A stretch of 64,000 nucleotides of DNA, taken from assembly GCA_021413845.1 (NCBI GenBank), contig JAIOPP010000142.1, positions 38,247-102,246 on the forward strand, written 5' to 3'. Origin of the DNA: Planctomycetia bacterium (lineage in GTDB: Bacteria > Planctomycetota > Planctomycetia > Pirellulales > PNKZ01). The position numbers were made by a program, and so were the translations under genes. Under the pieces are notes generated by a model. It was not told where the DNA came from and did no database searches. It saw only the letters and a list, made by a program, of their open reading frames with translations. Shown here in pieces: positions 27,407-37,086 of this stretch; the first letter of the stretch is position 1, and the number at the start of each line of letters is the position of its first letter.

Positions 27407-28858
27407 TCAGCCCTGGCCGAGAAGTTCGATCAGCATCCGCACCATGCAACCCGAGCCGCCGATGTCGGCCCAGGGTCTCGGTTTCTCGTAGTAAGCAGGT
27501 CCGGCGATATCGAGATGGACCCAAGGGGTGCCGTCGACGAACTCTTCGAGAAACTTGGCGGCCGTGATCGCTCCCCCCCAACGACCGTCGCCGGTGTTTT
27601 TGATGTCGGCGATTTCGGTGCGGATATGTTCCGAATACTCGGGAAACATCGGCATTTGCCAGAGAGGTTCGCCGGTCGCACGGGCCGCAGCGACGACGGA
27701 GTCGCACCACGGTTGGTTGTTCGAGAATGCTCCGACCGTGTCGTTGCCGAGCGCCACGACGCAGGCGCCGGTAAGAGTCGCCAGATCGATGATCTTCGCC
27801 GGGGCGCGATCGAGCGCCACGTTCAAGACGTCGGCCAAGACCAGTCGCCCCTCGGCATCGGTGTTCAAGACTTCGATCGTCTTGCCGGAGCGCGCGGTAA
27901 GGACGTCGCCGAGCTTCATCGCCGAGCCGCCGAGCATGTTCTCGATCAGGCCCGCGAAGCCGATGAGGTTGACGGGGAGCTTCAATCGCGCCGCAGCTTG
28001 CACGACGGCCAGCATCGTCGCCGCGCCGGCCATGTCGCACTTCATCGTGGTCATGCCGTCGGTCGGCTTGAGCGAGAGGCCGCCGGAGTCGAATGTGACC
28101 CCTTTCCCGACGAGCGCGATCGGCGGTTCCCCCGCTTTGCCTCCTCGGTATTCGACGATAAACAATCGCGGAGGGCGATCCGACCCCTTCGCCACGGAAC
28201 AAAGCGAGTGGCAACGTTCGGCCGTGAGCTTAGGAAGATCCCAGACTTCATACGTCAGGCCTTCCGCTTGAGCGACCGCGACCGCTTCGGCGACGAACGT
28301 CTCGGGATACAGCACATCCGGCGGCTCATTCACGAGGCGGCGGGCAAGGTTGATCGCGTCGCCGATGATCGTACCGCGCTCGATCGCCTTAGAGTCGGCA
28401 CCATGCCAGAGAAGCTGCTCGAACGAGAAGCGTTTCTTTTCGCGCCGATAAAGATCGCTGCCGACGGTGCCGACCATTGCCCCGGCGATTCCCGCCGCGG
28501 CATGCTGACTGCCGGCGTCGCCGAGATAAAAGACGACGGTATTGCGCACTTTGCCCGATAGATGCCGAGCCGCGGCCGCAGCCGTGCGATAAGCCGTTCC
28601 TTCCTCGAACTTCGCCGCATCCCCGAGGCCGACGACGAGCACCAGCGGCGTTGTGATTCCCGGCACACCGTGCAGCGCCGTGAGTTCGTAGAGCCGACCG
28701 GTCGCCTCGCGCCGCGAGATTAGGCCGGCGATCAGACCCGCACCCGCTTCATCGATCTGGCGGGCTGCGGCGGTGAGAGTTCCGTCGGACCAAATGCCGA
28801 CGACCAACGCATCGGCATTCACGTCTTGAGGGGAGTGAGGTGTCGAGATGACTTTCAT
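27407..28858 (-). CDS. pepA: Leucyl aminopeptidase (peptidase M17)
   Basis: 483 residues from the ATG at 28858, where the sequence aligns with the E. coli PepA N-terminus; a further ATG at 28888 is in frame. The catalytic half shows the metal and active-site motifs GKGVTFDSGGLSLKP, MKCDMAGAATML and the family signature NTDAEGRLVLADVL with its conserved Arg. It removes N-terminal residues from peptides in the cytoplasm as a hexamer with two metal ions per subunit. Single gene, divergent from the Rieske oxygenase gene. Confidence 0.93.
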   Translation of the reverse strand: MKVISTPHSPQDVNADALVVGIWSDGTLTAAARQIDEAGAGLIAGLISRREATGRLYELTALHGVPGITTPLVLVVGLGDAAKFEEGTAYRTAAAAARHLSGKVRNTVVFYLGDAGSQHAAAGIAGAMVGTVGSDLYRREKKRFSFEQLLWHGADSKAIERGTIIGDAINLARRLVNEPPDVLYPETFVAEAVAVAQAEGLTYEVWDLPKLTAERCHSLCSVAKGSDRPPRLFIVEYRGGKAGEPPIALVGKGVTFDSGGLSLKPTDGMTTMKCDMAGAATMLAVVQAAARLKLPVNLIGFAGLIENMLGGSAMKLGDVLTARSGKTIEVLNTDAEGRLVLADVLNVALDRAPAKIIDLATLTGACVVALGNDTVGAFSNNQPWCDSVVAAARATGEPLWQMPMFPEYSEHIRTEIADIKNTGDGRWGGAITAAKFLEEFVDGTPWVHLDIAGPAYYEKPRPWADIGGSGCMVRMLIELLGQG

Positions 28859-29071
28859 GGGGGGCGTGTTCCTGAGGCGCGAATTCATCGCGGTTGTGAC
28901 GAATCGGTAATCTGCAATCGAAACTATTTTCAGCCGCTAACGGGATTAATACTCCATTTTTGCCGGCAGGCATTTACCGTTGCAGGTAGAATCACGTTTT
29001 AGCGACCCTCTGCCCAGCCCGCAATTTCGTTCGGGCCTCTTTCGGTCGACGTTTCTTAAAGGCGAGGCCGA

Positions 29072-30181
29072 ATGGGTGCGTTGGATCATTGGAATCCGGT
29101 GTTTCTTTCCCGCGAATTGAAGAAGAAACCGGAAGCGATTCGGGTCGACGGTCGCAACTTGGTTCTCTTTCGTACCTCCGACGACTCCGTCGGCGCGCTC
29201 GACGACTCCTGTCTGCATCGTCGGATGAAGCTGAGTTGCGGTCGAGTTACCGACGATCGCCTCGTCTGCCCGTATCACGGCTGGACCTTCGGCAAGTGCG
29301 GCGACGGCGAAAGCCCCGGCACTCCGAAGATGCACGCTCAAGCGGTGAGCTACGATGTGCGCGAGGCGCACGGAGTCGTGTGGTTGAAGAACGCGGGAGT
29401 CGAAGCGAAGTTTCCCGATTTTAAGCCGGAAGGCTACTACCAGCTTTGCGCATCCAAGTTCGTCGCGGAAGCGCCGCTGGAGCTCGCGCTCGACAATTTC
29501 AGCGAGCTCGAGCATTCCGCCTCGACGCATATTCTCTTCGGTTACGACTTAGAACGGCTTCCGGAAATGAAGATGACGGTGCGCGCCGACGAGCGCAACA
29601 CGTACGTCGTCACGACCGGCCCTCACAAGAAGATGCATTGGTTGCCGAAGTTGCTGATGGGCCTCAAGACTGACGGCGAGTTCACGTCGGATTGGACGAC
29701 CCATTTCTCGCCGGTCTACTCCATCTTCGACCACACGATCGTCGACGTCGACACGCGGAAGCCGGCGAAAGTGCAGTGGCGCTTGTGCGTCTTCTTCACG
29801 CCGATCGATGCGATGCAAACGCGGCTCACCGTGATCGTCTTTACGAAGTCGTCGTATCCGGGCCCGAACGGCGGAGTGCGACTCGCGAAGCCGATTCTTA
29901 CGAAGATGTTCGAGTCGGAAATCAACCTCGATCTCGTCATCTTAAAAGACATTTCGGACAAGAACCCGTTGCTCACCGGCATGAAGTTGGGTCGCTACGA
30001 TAAGGTGCTCGCTTTGAATCGTGAGCGGATCAATCGCGTCTATCGCGGTCTGGATACGCCGTTGAGCATGGCGGGAAGAGAGGGTGCGACGGCGGGCGAC
30101 GGCACGTATGTCGACGCCGTGGATGTCGCGCCGATCGTCGCGGGGAAGCCGGCGACTGCGGCACCAATCATGCCTGCTTAG
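29072..30181 (+). CDS. Rieske-type non-haem iron oxygenase (alpha subunit-like)
   Basis: 369 residues. The N-terminal Rieske domain binds a 2Fe-2S cluster through CLH and CPYHGW (C-x-H ... C-x2-H, about residues 47-72). The C-terminal catalytic domain has the mononuclear iron motif in LALDNFSELEHSASTH, giving the Asp/His/His set. Family members hydroxylate or demethylate aromatic and other compounds using electrons from a reductase, which is not encoded nearby. AAAGG lies upstream of the ATG. The last 14 bases overlap the reconstructed 3' end of mtnA on the other strand. Confidence 0.87.
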   Translation: MGALDHWNPVFLSRELKKKPEAIRVDGRNLVLFRTSDDSVGALDDSCLHRRMKLSCGRVTDDRLVCPYHGWTFGKCGDGESPGTPKMHAQAVSYDVREAHGVVWLKNAGVEAKFPDFKPEGYYQLCASKFVAEAPLELALDNFSELEHSASTHILFGYDLERLPEMKMTVRADERNTYVVTTGPHKKMHWLPKLLMGLKTDGEFTSDWTTHFSPVYSIFDHTIVDVDTRKPAKVQWRLCVFFTPIDAMQTRLTVIVFTKSSYPGPNGGVRLAKPILTKMFESEINLDLVILKDISDKNPLLTGMKLGRYDKVLALNRERINRVYRGLDTPLSMAGREGATAGDGTYVDAVDVAPIVAGKPATAAPIMPA

Positions 30182-31250
30182 GATCATTAAGAACGCGACG
30201 GATCGTGGGCTCGTCGACCGGTTCGATGATTCCCCGTTCGCAAACGATCGCCCGAATCAGTCGGGCCGGCGTCACGTCGAACGCCGGATTGTAGACCTTC
30301 ACTCACTCGGGTGCCGTCGACTTTCCGAAGCCGCGCGTGATCTCTTCGGCATTGCGTTGTTCGATCGGGATGCCGGAGCCGTCGGGAAGCTCGAGGTCGA
30401 ACGTCGTCGAAGGGGCGGCGACATAAAACGGCACGCCATGCGCCGCGGCAACGACGGCAAGCCCGTAAGTGCCGATCTTGTTCGCGGTGTCGCCGTTGGC
30501 CGCGATCCGATCGGCACCGACGACGACGGCTTGCACGTTTCCTTCGCGCATCACCTGCGCCGCCATGTTGTCGCAGATGAGCGTCACGTCGAGGCCGCTC
30601 CGATGCAGTTCCCAGGCGGTGAGCCGAGAGCCTTGCAGCAACGGGCGCGTTTCATCGACGAACACGCGTAATCGCTTCCCTTCTTCGTGTGCCGTGTAGA
30701 ACAACGCAAGCGCCGTTCCGTAGGCGCTCGTCGCGAGCGCGCCGGCATTGCAATGGGTAAGCACGCCGTCGCCGTCGCGTATGAGAGCCGCTCCGTGTCG
30801 GCCGATGGCGCGACACATCGCCGTGTCTTCCGCGTGGATCCGCCGCGCTTCTTCCAGCAGCAGTGTGCGCAACTCGGCGATCGAGACTTTTCCTCGTTGT
30901 CGCTGGGCAGCGGCGTGCATTCGATCGAGCGCCCAAAAGAGGTTCACGGCCGTCGGCCGGCTGGAAGCGAGATAGCTGCAAACATTCGTTACTCGTGCGT
31001 AGACCTCGGCTTCGTTCGCGGCCTCGATCCGTTGCAATCCGAGGCAGACGCCGTAGGCCGCGGCGACCCCGATCGCCGGCGCGCCGCGCACGCGCAGCGA
31101 GCGGATCGCTTCGAAGAGCGTTTCGATATCGCGACAAGCGACGTCGACCGTTTCGCCGGGAAGACGCGTCTGATCGAGCAGCGCGAGATGGCCGTCGATG
31201 TCACCGACCCAGTTCAAAGTGGGTGGCAGAAAGGGTGAGGCGATCGTCAT
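30168..31250 (-). pseudogene. mtnA: S-methyl-5-thioribose-1-phosphate isomerase, interrupted by an in-frame TGA
   Basis: From the ATG at 31250 the frame reads 315 residues of MtnA up to a TGA at 30303-30305. Family motifs are intact: RPTAVNLFWALDRM, THCNAGALATSAYGTA with the catalytic Cys, VDETRPLLQGSRLTAWEL and GADRIAANGDTANKIGTY. Immediately after the TGA, in the same frame, the missing C-terminus follows: VKVYNPAFDVTPARLIRA and on to a TGA at 30168. The family consensus at this point is APEGVKVYNPAFDVTP, so the stop replaces the glycine codon (GGA to TGA, one base). Without the stop the protein is 360 residues, the normal length. Possible causes are a true nonsense mutation, a sequencing error or read-through. 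It follows holB by 22 bases. The enzyme works in methionine salvage. Confidence 0.85.
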
Positions 31251-31272
31251 GGGGGAAATTTCAAACGTTGGT

Positions 31273-32340
31273 TTAGTGTGCCGACGTCGGTGCGCCGGCG
31301 AGAATCTTCGCGATGTCGTCGCACATGGCATCGACGAGCGTGACGTGATGGGCGTTCCGATCGACATGCTCGACCCCGTCGAGGCAGCGCTCGATCACCG
31401 CGGCGAGCGTCTCCGCATCGACGTGGAAATCGCGCGCCGCATTTTTCGCGACCCCTTCCAGTTCGGCATCTTCGCGCGGTGCGGCACCGGTCGAGAGGTG
31501 CAGCATGGCGCGAAAAAAGTCGACGAGAAAGCCGATGCCGAGCCGAAGTCGTTCGCGGCGTTGCGAGGCTTCTTTGCCGGCGTCTTCGGCAAACTTTACG
31601 AGCATCTTCGCCGCGGTTTGCGAATCCCATTCGCCCGAAGAAAGCTGTTCGAGCCACTCGCGTCGGAAAGCGGAGAGTGCGGGATCGGCGAGCCGCGCCG
31701 CTTGCGCTAGGCTCCCCTCGGCAAGCAACGCCAAGCGTTCGGCGTCCTCTTCCGAGTCGACAAGCCCGGCCTGTCGAATCAGCCGCGCGAGGTCGACCGC
31801 AGCCAGAGGACGGAACCGCACGATCTGGGAACGCGAGCGAATCGTCGGGAGTTGTCGATCGGAGCCGGTACCGATCAGGATGAGCATCGACTTCGGCGGC
31901 GGTTCTTCGAGCGTCTTCAAGAGCGCGTTCGCCCCTTCTTCGTTCAAGAAGTCGGCGTCGTCGATCACGGCGATGCGCCTCCCGCCGCGAAACGGCTTCA
32001 TCGCGATATCGTGGCAAAGCCCTTCGTGGTTTCTGTTTTCCTTACGGCCGATCAGCAACTCGAGCGGAATCTCGCTTTTATCGTTAGGCTTTGCCACACC
32101 GATCAGGTCGGGATGGTTGCCGGCGGCGACGAGCCGGCAATCTTCGCATGTGCCGCAAGGGTCGAGCGTGAGCGCGGTTCCGCCGCGGCAAAGCAGCGCT
32201 TGCGCGAGTTTTCCGGCAAACGATCGCTTCCCGACCCCCGCCGGCCCGACGAACAGAAACGTTCCCGTCACGCGGCCCGACGCATAACGTCGACGAAACT
32301 GCTCGACGACATCGTCGTGTCCGACGATTCCTTGCCACAT
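31273..32340 (-). CDS. holB: DNA polymerase III subunit delta'
   Basis: 355 residues from the ATG at 32340, with CCGGAG eight bases upstream. An AAA+ clamp-loader subunit: GPAGVGKRSF at the P-loop (degenerate after GK, as expected for the non-hydrolysing delta'), a zinc module DPCGTCEDC, the sensor region FLNEEGANALLKTLEEPP shared by DnaX and HolB, and the arginine-finger triad SRS in IRSRSQIVRF. It forms part of the complex that loads the sliding clamp during replication. Likely co-transcribed with mtnA downstream. Confidence 0.88.
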   Translation of the reverse strand: MWQGIVGHDDVVEQFRRRYASGRVTGTFLFVGPAGVGKRSFAGKLAQALLCRGGTALTLDPCGTCEDCRLVAAGNHPDLIGVAKPNDKSEIPLELLIGRKENRNHEGLCHDIAMKPFRGGRRIAVIDDADFLNEEGANALLKTLEEPPPKSMLILIGTGSDRQLPTIRSRSQIVRFRPLAAVDLARLIRQAGLVDSEEDAERLALLAEGSLAQAARLADPALSAFRREWLEQLSSGEWDSQTAAKMLVKFAEDAGKEASQRRERLRLGIGFLVDFFRAMLHLSTGAAPREDAELEGVAKNAARDFHVDAETLAAVIERCLDGVEHVDRNAHHVTLVDAMCDDIAKILAGAPTSAH

Positions 32341-32687
32341 GACGAAAACTCCGGAGGCGAGCCTATTTACGGCGTTGTTGCAGAGCGGAAAGCGGCCTGC
32401 GTGTGGTCGGTTGTCGCTCGCCCTGGGGGGCACGAATTCAGCGAGATTCTAACAAACCAAGCGCCATAAACGAGCGGAACGAAAGAAACTCGTCGACAGG
32501 CACGCCCCTTGCAATGCATAAGGTCGACGGGGCCGAGGGGTGTTTCGGCATATCTAACGTAAAACCGCCGAGATTTTCCACACACCGGCCTCAACCTCGT
32601 CTGCGGAAACACTCGATAAATAATCATGTCGTCGCGCGAAAACAGGGACGGTTCGATGACGACCAAGCCTATAAGGGGTGCTCAGGG
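32341..32687. other. Promoter-bearing intergenic region between holB and the DUF1571 gene
   Basis: About 350 bases between divergent genes. The main content is the sigma-54-like promoter at 32498-32513. I see no other gene: open frames here are short, lack binding sites and are rich in rare-looking composition. Confidence 0.5.
32498..32513 (+). promoter_or_regulatory. Strong candidate sigma-54 promoter upstream of the DUF1571 gene
   Basis: AGGCACGCCCCTTGCA matches the -24/-12 consensus TGGCACG-N4-TTGCW at every position except the first base. Spacing between the invariant GG and GC is exact. Transcription would begin near 32524, leaving a leader of about 160 bases before the ATG at 32688. 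Confidence 0.65.
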
Positions 32688-33542
32688 ATGAAGAGCAAGC
32701 AGTTTCGATTTCCGTACGCCATGATCGTTTGTTTGGCACTCGGCCAGACGCACGGCCTGATCGCTCAGCAACCGGCATCGTCGTCGACGACCGCTGCGGT
32801 AGCCGTTCAGACGGCGCGTAATGAGCTTCCGATCGGCAACCTTCAAGAACATCCGCTCAAGCGCGCCATCGAATTGGCGAACGCTTCGCTCCAGCAAGTT
32901 CAACAGACCAAGGATGCGTCGTTTATTCTCGTCAAGCGCGAGCGCATCGCCGGCAAGCTCTCCGGCTACGAAGCCGTGCAGATGAAATATCGCGTCGCTC
33001 CGTTCAGCGTCTATTGCCATACGCTCGGGCCGGTTCAACCGAAGGGGCGTGAAGCGATCTACGTCGAAGGCCGCAACGGCGGGAAAGCGCTGGTGCATGT
33101 GACCGGCTTCCAGCACAAGTTGCTCGGCACGCTGACGCTCGACCCGACTGGGCCCGACATGATGGACGGCAACAAATACCCGATGACGACGGCCGGCTTT
33201 CAGAAGATGCTGGTCAATATCTTGACGATGTATAAAGCGGAAATTCCGTTTGCCGAAAACGAAGTTCAGATCTTCCAAGGCGCCAAAGTCGATGGTCGAT
33301 CTTGCACCTGCGTCCAAGTATCGCATCCGGTACGGCGTCCCGAGTTTGCGTTTCAAACTTCGCGCGTCTTCTACGACGACGAGACGAATCATCCGATCCG
33401 CTGGGAAGCGTATGAGTGGCCTCAAAAAGCCGGCGACCAGCCCGTGCTGACGGAAGAATACACCTACCGCAATATCCAGTTGAACCCAGGCCTCTCGGAT
33501 CGCGATTTCGACTCCAAGAACCCTGCTTACGGTTACAACTAA
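32688..33542 (+). CDS. Secreted DUF1571 protein
   Basis: 284 residues from the ATG at 32688 (AAGGGG upstream). A signal peptide of about 25 residues (FPYAMIVCLALGQTHGLIAQ) leads into a single DUF1571 domain, seen in KDASFILVKRERIAGKL, YEAVQMKYRVAPFSVY and the late segment RPEFAFQTSRVFYDDETNHP. DUF1571 proteins are exported and common in planctomycetes; their function is not established, though the fold resembles LolA/LolB-like lipoprotein carriers in style. A single transcription unit between a sigma-54-like promoter and a strong terminator. Confidence 0.85.
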   Translation: MKSKQFRFPYAMIVCLALGQTHGLIAQQPASSSTTAAVAVQTARNELPIGNLQEHPLKRAIELANASLQQVQQTKDASFILVKRERIAGKLSGYEAVQMKYRVAPFSVYCHTLGPVQPKGREAIYVEGRNGGKALVHVTGFQHKLLGTLTLDPTGPDMMDGNKYPMTTAGFQKMLVNILTMYKAEIPFAENEVQIFQGAKVDGRSCTCVQVSHPVRRPEFAFQTSRVFYDDETNHPIRWEAYEWPQKAGDQPVLTEEYTYRNIQLNPGLSDRDFDSKNPAYGYN

Positions 33543-33576
33543 ACGCGACGTATCGAAGTCGTCGTGACCAACCCAT

Positions 33577-33613
33577 AGAGACTCGGCCTTTTACGAGGCC
33601 GAGTCTCTTTTTT
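33577..33613 (+). terminator. Rho-independent terminator after the DUF1571 gene
   Basis: Perfect 13-base stem AGAGACTCGGCCT / AGGCCGAGTCTCT with a six-base loop (TTTACG), followed by T residues. It begins 35 bases after the stop codon. The clearest terminator in the window. Confidence 0.92.
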
Positions 33614-33798
33614 CGTTAGTGGTCGGTGAACCGGTTCGAGGTGATTCCGCCGCTTCCGAGGCAGGGGGAGTCGGTAGCCCGTCGGCTTGGGTTTTGTTAT
33701 GCTTCGGGCGTAGCGGAGCGCGGTTGCAGCGGTTCCGTTGCGCGATCGGCGTCTCGTCGCCGTCGTATGCCCCTCGCCGTGAAATCGGGAAGACGAAC

Positions 33799-34848
33799 AT
33801 GACCTCGCCGTTGAAATCGCTGGTTGCCTCGGGCACGAAACTTTGGCTCGATTCGATCGACCCGGAATTGGTCGTGAGCAATCGTGCGCTGGGTGCGACG
33901 GGAGCTACGAGCAATCCGATCATCATCGCCGACTTGCTGAAAACGGGGCGCTTCGACTCCGAGATCATCGAGTTGATCGCGAAAGGAGGCGACGACCACG
34001 CCATCGCCTGGGACGTGACCGATCGCCTCGTGAGCGGCGCTCAAGAAAAGTTTCGCGATGTGTGGGACCAAACGCGAGGCGACGACGGCTATGTCAGTTT
34101 CGAGCTCGACCCACTCTTGGAAGACTTAGAGCTCGGGCCGCCGCATGCCGAGCGCGTCGCGAAGTACATCGAGCTCGGGAAGAAATGGTCGAAGGGGCAT
34201 AAGAACCGGATGATCAAGGTTCCCGCGACTCCGGCGGGGCTCGGCGCGTTGGAAGAGTTGGCGGCGCATGGCGTTCCCTTGAACGTCACGCTGATCTTCT
34301 CGATGCGGCAATACGAAGAAGCTCGCAACGCGGTCTGGCGCGGCGCGCAACGCCGTAGCGACCTTGCGACCTTCAAAAGCGTTTACAGCATCTTCGTCTC
34401 GCGGCTCGACGTGTATACCGAAAAAGCAGTGCCGCAACTTTCGCCGGCCGCTCAGGGCCAAGTCGGCATCGTCAACGCGAAACGGATCTGGAAGGCCAAT
34501 CTCGACTTTTGGACTCCGAAAAAGACCCCGCTCAAGCAAGAGATGATCTTCGCGAGCACCGGCACTAAGAAGCCGGAAGATGCCCCGTGGAAGTATGTCG
34601 AAGCGTTCGCAGGGAGCGATATCGAAACGAATCCGCCGGGCACGAACGCGGCCGTCGAGAACAGCGGGCGAATGTTCACTCGCCACGTCGATGAAATGCC
34701 GTCGGCCGCAGTCTTGGCCGAAATAGATCGGCTGGTCGACATGCAAAAGTTGGAACAGACCTTGATGCAAGAAGGGTTGGCGAAGTTCTCCGATCCGTTT
34801 AAAGCCCTGCTCAAGCTCATTGCCGGGAAGCGAACGCTCTCGAAGTAG
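33799..34848 (+). CDS. tal: Transaldolase
   Basis: 349 residues from the ATG at 33799; the frame is open to 33619 but without family sequence. Class I aldolase barrel: [11 protein letters not shown] at the start, GATSNPIII, the Schiff-base lysine in [19 protein letters not shown] (about residue 139), [11 protein letters not shown] and the [11 protein letters not shown] segment. It exchanges a three-carbon unit between sedoheptulose 7-phosphate and glyceraldehyde 3-phosphate in the pentose phosphate pathway. Sedoheptulose 7-phosphate is also the precursor of the heptose made by the genes near 60-62 kb, but nothing links the two loci in regulation. Confidence 0.92.
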   Translation: MTSPLKSLVASGTKLWLDSIDPELVVSNRALGATGATSNPIIIADLLKTGRFDSEIIELIAKGGDDHAIAWDVTDRLVSGAQEKFRDVWDQTRGDDGYVSFELDPLLEDLELGPPHAERVAKYIELGKKWSKGHKNRMIKVPATPAGLGALEELAAHGVPLNVTLIFSMRQYEEARNAVWRGAQRRSDLATFKSVYSIFVSRLDVYTEKAVPQLSPAAQGQVGIVNAKRIWKANLDFWTPKKTPLKQEMIFASTGTKKPEDAPWKYVEAFAGSDIETNPPGTNAAVENSGRMFTRHVDEMPSAAVLAEIDRLVDMQKLEQTLMQEGLAKFSDPFKALLKLIAGKRTLSK

Positions 34849-34918
34849 ACGTCGCTGCTTGCCGCCGCACACGCGGCGCTTCATTCAAACACCAAACTAT
34901 TTATCCGGAACGGCGAAC

Positions 34919-37078
34919 ATGGCCTCGATCGATCCTTATGCTTACTGCCCGTGCGGCAGCGGCAAGAAGCTCAAGTTTTGCTGTAGCGATATCGCCGACG
35001 AGATCGGGAAGATTCAAGACATGCTCGCCGGCGGGCAGCGGGCCGCTTGCCTCGACTACATTGAGTCGCTCGAAAAGAAGTTCCCCGATCGTGCTTATCT
35101 CATGACGACGAAGGCGCTGCTGCAATCGGCCCTGGGGTCGGATGCCGCCGCTGCGGCCACATTAGACGAGTTCCTGAAGAAGGAACCCAATAATCCCGTT
35201 GCGCTCGCCGAGCAAGGTCTCGTACAAGCTTCCTTGCATGGCCCCTTGGCGGGCATTCAACCGCTGCAAAAAGCTCTTGAAGCCGGCAAGGAATCGCTTT
35301 CGGGGCGGGTCGTTGCCAGCGTTGCGCGGCTGGGCGAAATGTTGCTCATGGATGGTCAGGTGATGGCGGCTCGCGGCCATTTCATGCTGGCCTACAGCAT
35401 GAACCCGCAAGATGAAACGTCGTTGCAATTGCTCGCGCGGTTCTTCTCCGCTCCGACGATCCCGCTGCCGCTGAAGAACGAGCAGACCTTGGTATCCGCT
35501 CCCGCCGGTGTGGCGTGGCAAGCCGAGTTCGATGCCGCGGTCGAAGGGGCTCGTCGAGGAATTTGGCAGAGTGCCGCGAATAAAATCGCCGCGATCGCGG
35601 AGCAAAATCCCACGGCCTCGGAGCCGTGGCGCAACTTGGCGATCTTGCGCTCGTGGCTTGCCGACACGCCCGGCACGATTGCCGCGCTCCGCAAGCTTTC
35701 GAAGCTCGACATTTCTTGGGACGACGCCGTCGAGGCGGAAGCCCTCGCGCAAATCCTCGACTCCGGCGAAGATGTCGATGTCGTTGACGACATGCGCATG
35801 TCGTTCGACATTCGCGACTTCGATCGCGCTACGGAAACCTTAGCCACGGACAAGCGCGCCGCGGCTTGTGCTTGGGAGTCGCTCCATATCGACTTAGGAG
35901 AGCAACCGAAGCCACGTTCGGCTTTCTTCCTCCTCGATCGGCCGTTGCCTGTTTCGGGTGTCGATATCCGCCGCGAAGATGTGCCGTACATCATTGCGAA
36001 GCTGCTGGTTTTCGGTCGGCAAACCGATCGCGAAGCCCGGGTCGACGCGTATGTTCGCCGGCCCGATATCGACGCCGTAAAGAAGATGCTGAGTGAAGTG
36101 CTCGGCGATGCGATTGCGCCGGCAGGCGAGCCGGAGAAAGTCGGCGACGTTCCGACTGCCGAAGCATCGCTCAGTTGGAGTTGGCGCTTGCCCGAGGATG
36201 TTGCGCCGGCTCATGTGCGCAAGATCGTCGACGAGCAACGGCGTGAAACGGTGTTGAACGTTTGGCCGAATACGAAGTCGGCGCGCTTTGGAGGCAAGAC
36301 CCCACTCGAAGTCGCCGGCGATCCCAACGTCGCCATCCCCCTGGCTGCGGCCGTGCTGCTGATCGAACTCTCGTTTACGCAACCCTCGGTCGAGCCGATC
36401 TTCGCCGAGTTGCGCACTAAGCTTGGTGTTGCACCGCCGCAAACGCCCGACCCGGCTTCGTTCGGGCCGCTCGGCGTTCCTTACACGCGCCTGCATCGGC
36501 TCGACCCGAAGTCTCTTTCCGAAGAAGATCTCTTCACCGATTTCCAGCGCGGCTTGCAGGTCATCGCGCGGCAAGCGGTTCGCAAGCTCGGACATGAGAT
36601 CATCTCGCGGCCGGGCCTAGATGAAAAAGTCGACATGGCCGGCGTGTACGGACACCTCGCCGATCTCGAAGACGGCAGCGACGACGCGGTGCGCTATTTG
36701 GATCTCGCACGTCAAGCAGCCGAGAAGCGCAAGCAATCGACCGCACCGTGGGACTTGGAAGAATTGGAACTCCGACTCCGTCGCGGCGAAGTGCAGGAGT
36801 TCGGTCGCTTGGCCGATCATATCCAGGCGCAGCATTTGCGCGAGCCGGGAGTCGCCCAGGCTCTGATGCAGATCCTATATTCGGCCGGCATCGTCGACGC
36901 TCAAGGCCGTCCGCGCGGCCCGATGCCGGGAGCCGGAGGGGATGCGCCGGGCCTGGTCATGCCGGGCTCTCCCGCTTCGCCGAGCGAAGGAAACAAGCTG
37001 TGGACGCCCGACGGCGGCGCTCCTGCTCAGGCGAGCGCCGGCGGAAAGTCGGGCCTTTGGATGCCCGGCATGGATTAA
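34919..37078 (+). CDS. SEC-C motif protein with TPR-like repeats
   Basis: 719 residues from the ATG at 34919. Residues 4-22 are a SEC-C zinc module with the ligand pattern C-x-C-x8-C-C (YCPCGSGKKLKFCC). After it come TPR-like helical pairs: 30-130, where LDYIESLEKKFPDRAYLM and TLDEFLKKEPNNPVALAEQG are typical, and about 230-300. The middle is less regular and the last 70 residues are Gly/Pro/Ala-rich. SEC-C modules bind nucleotides or proteins, as in SecA binding SecB or ribosomes. A role as a cytoplasmic adaptor is inferred. Long, conserved-looking planctomycete protein of unknown function; ribD follows after 8 bases. Confidence 0.75.
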   Translation: MASIDPYAYCPCGSGKKLKFCCSDIADEIGKIQDMLAGGQRAACLDYIESLEKKFPDRAYLMTTKALLQSALGSDAAAAATLDEFLKKEPNNPVALAEQGLVQASLHGPLAGIQPLQKALEAGKESLSGRVVASVARLGEMLLMDGQVMAARGHFMLAYSMNPQDETSLQLLARFFSAPTIPLPLKNEQTLVSAPAGVAWQAEFDAAVEGARRGIWQSAANKIAAIAEQNPTASEPWRNLAILRSWLADTPGTIAALRKLSKLDISWDDAVEAEALAQILDSGEDVDVVDDMRMSFDIRDFDRATETLATDKRAAACAWESLHIDLGEQPKPRSAFFLLDRPLPVSGVDIRREDVPYIIAKLLVFGRQTDREARVDAYVRRPDIDAVKKMLSEVLGDAIAPAGEPEKVGDVPTAEASLSWSWRLPEDVAPAHVRKIVDEQRRETVLNVWPNTKSARFGGKTPLEVAGDPNVAIPLAAAVLLIELSFTQPSVEPIFAELRTKLGVAPPQTPDPASFGPLGVPYTRLHRLDPKSLSEEDLFTDFQRGLQVIARQAVRKLGHEIISRPGLDEKVDMAGVYGHLADLEDGSDDAVRYLDLARQAAEKRKQSTAPWDLEELELRLRRGEVQEFGRLADHIQAQHLREPGVAQALMQILYSAGIVDAQGRPRGPMPGAGGDAPGLVMPGSPASPSEGNKLWTPDGGAPAQASAGGKSGLWMPGMD

Positions 37079-37086
37079 TTTGTGCC

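Noticed and set aside
28969..28984. Sigma-54-like sequence before the Rieske gene (GGCATTTACCGTTGCA)
   Set aside because: The distance between GG and GC is one base too long, and sigma-54 promoters do not tolerate this well.
30303..30305. TGA in mtnA as a selenocysteine codon
   Set aside because: The consensus residue is Gly, not Cys or Sec, and there is no obvious stem-loop of the SECIS kind directly after it.
36748..37086. Upstream extension of the ribD frame
   Set aside because: It is the shadow of the SEC-C gene in another frame; RibD family sequence begins only after the GTG at 37087.
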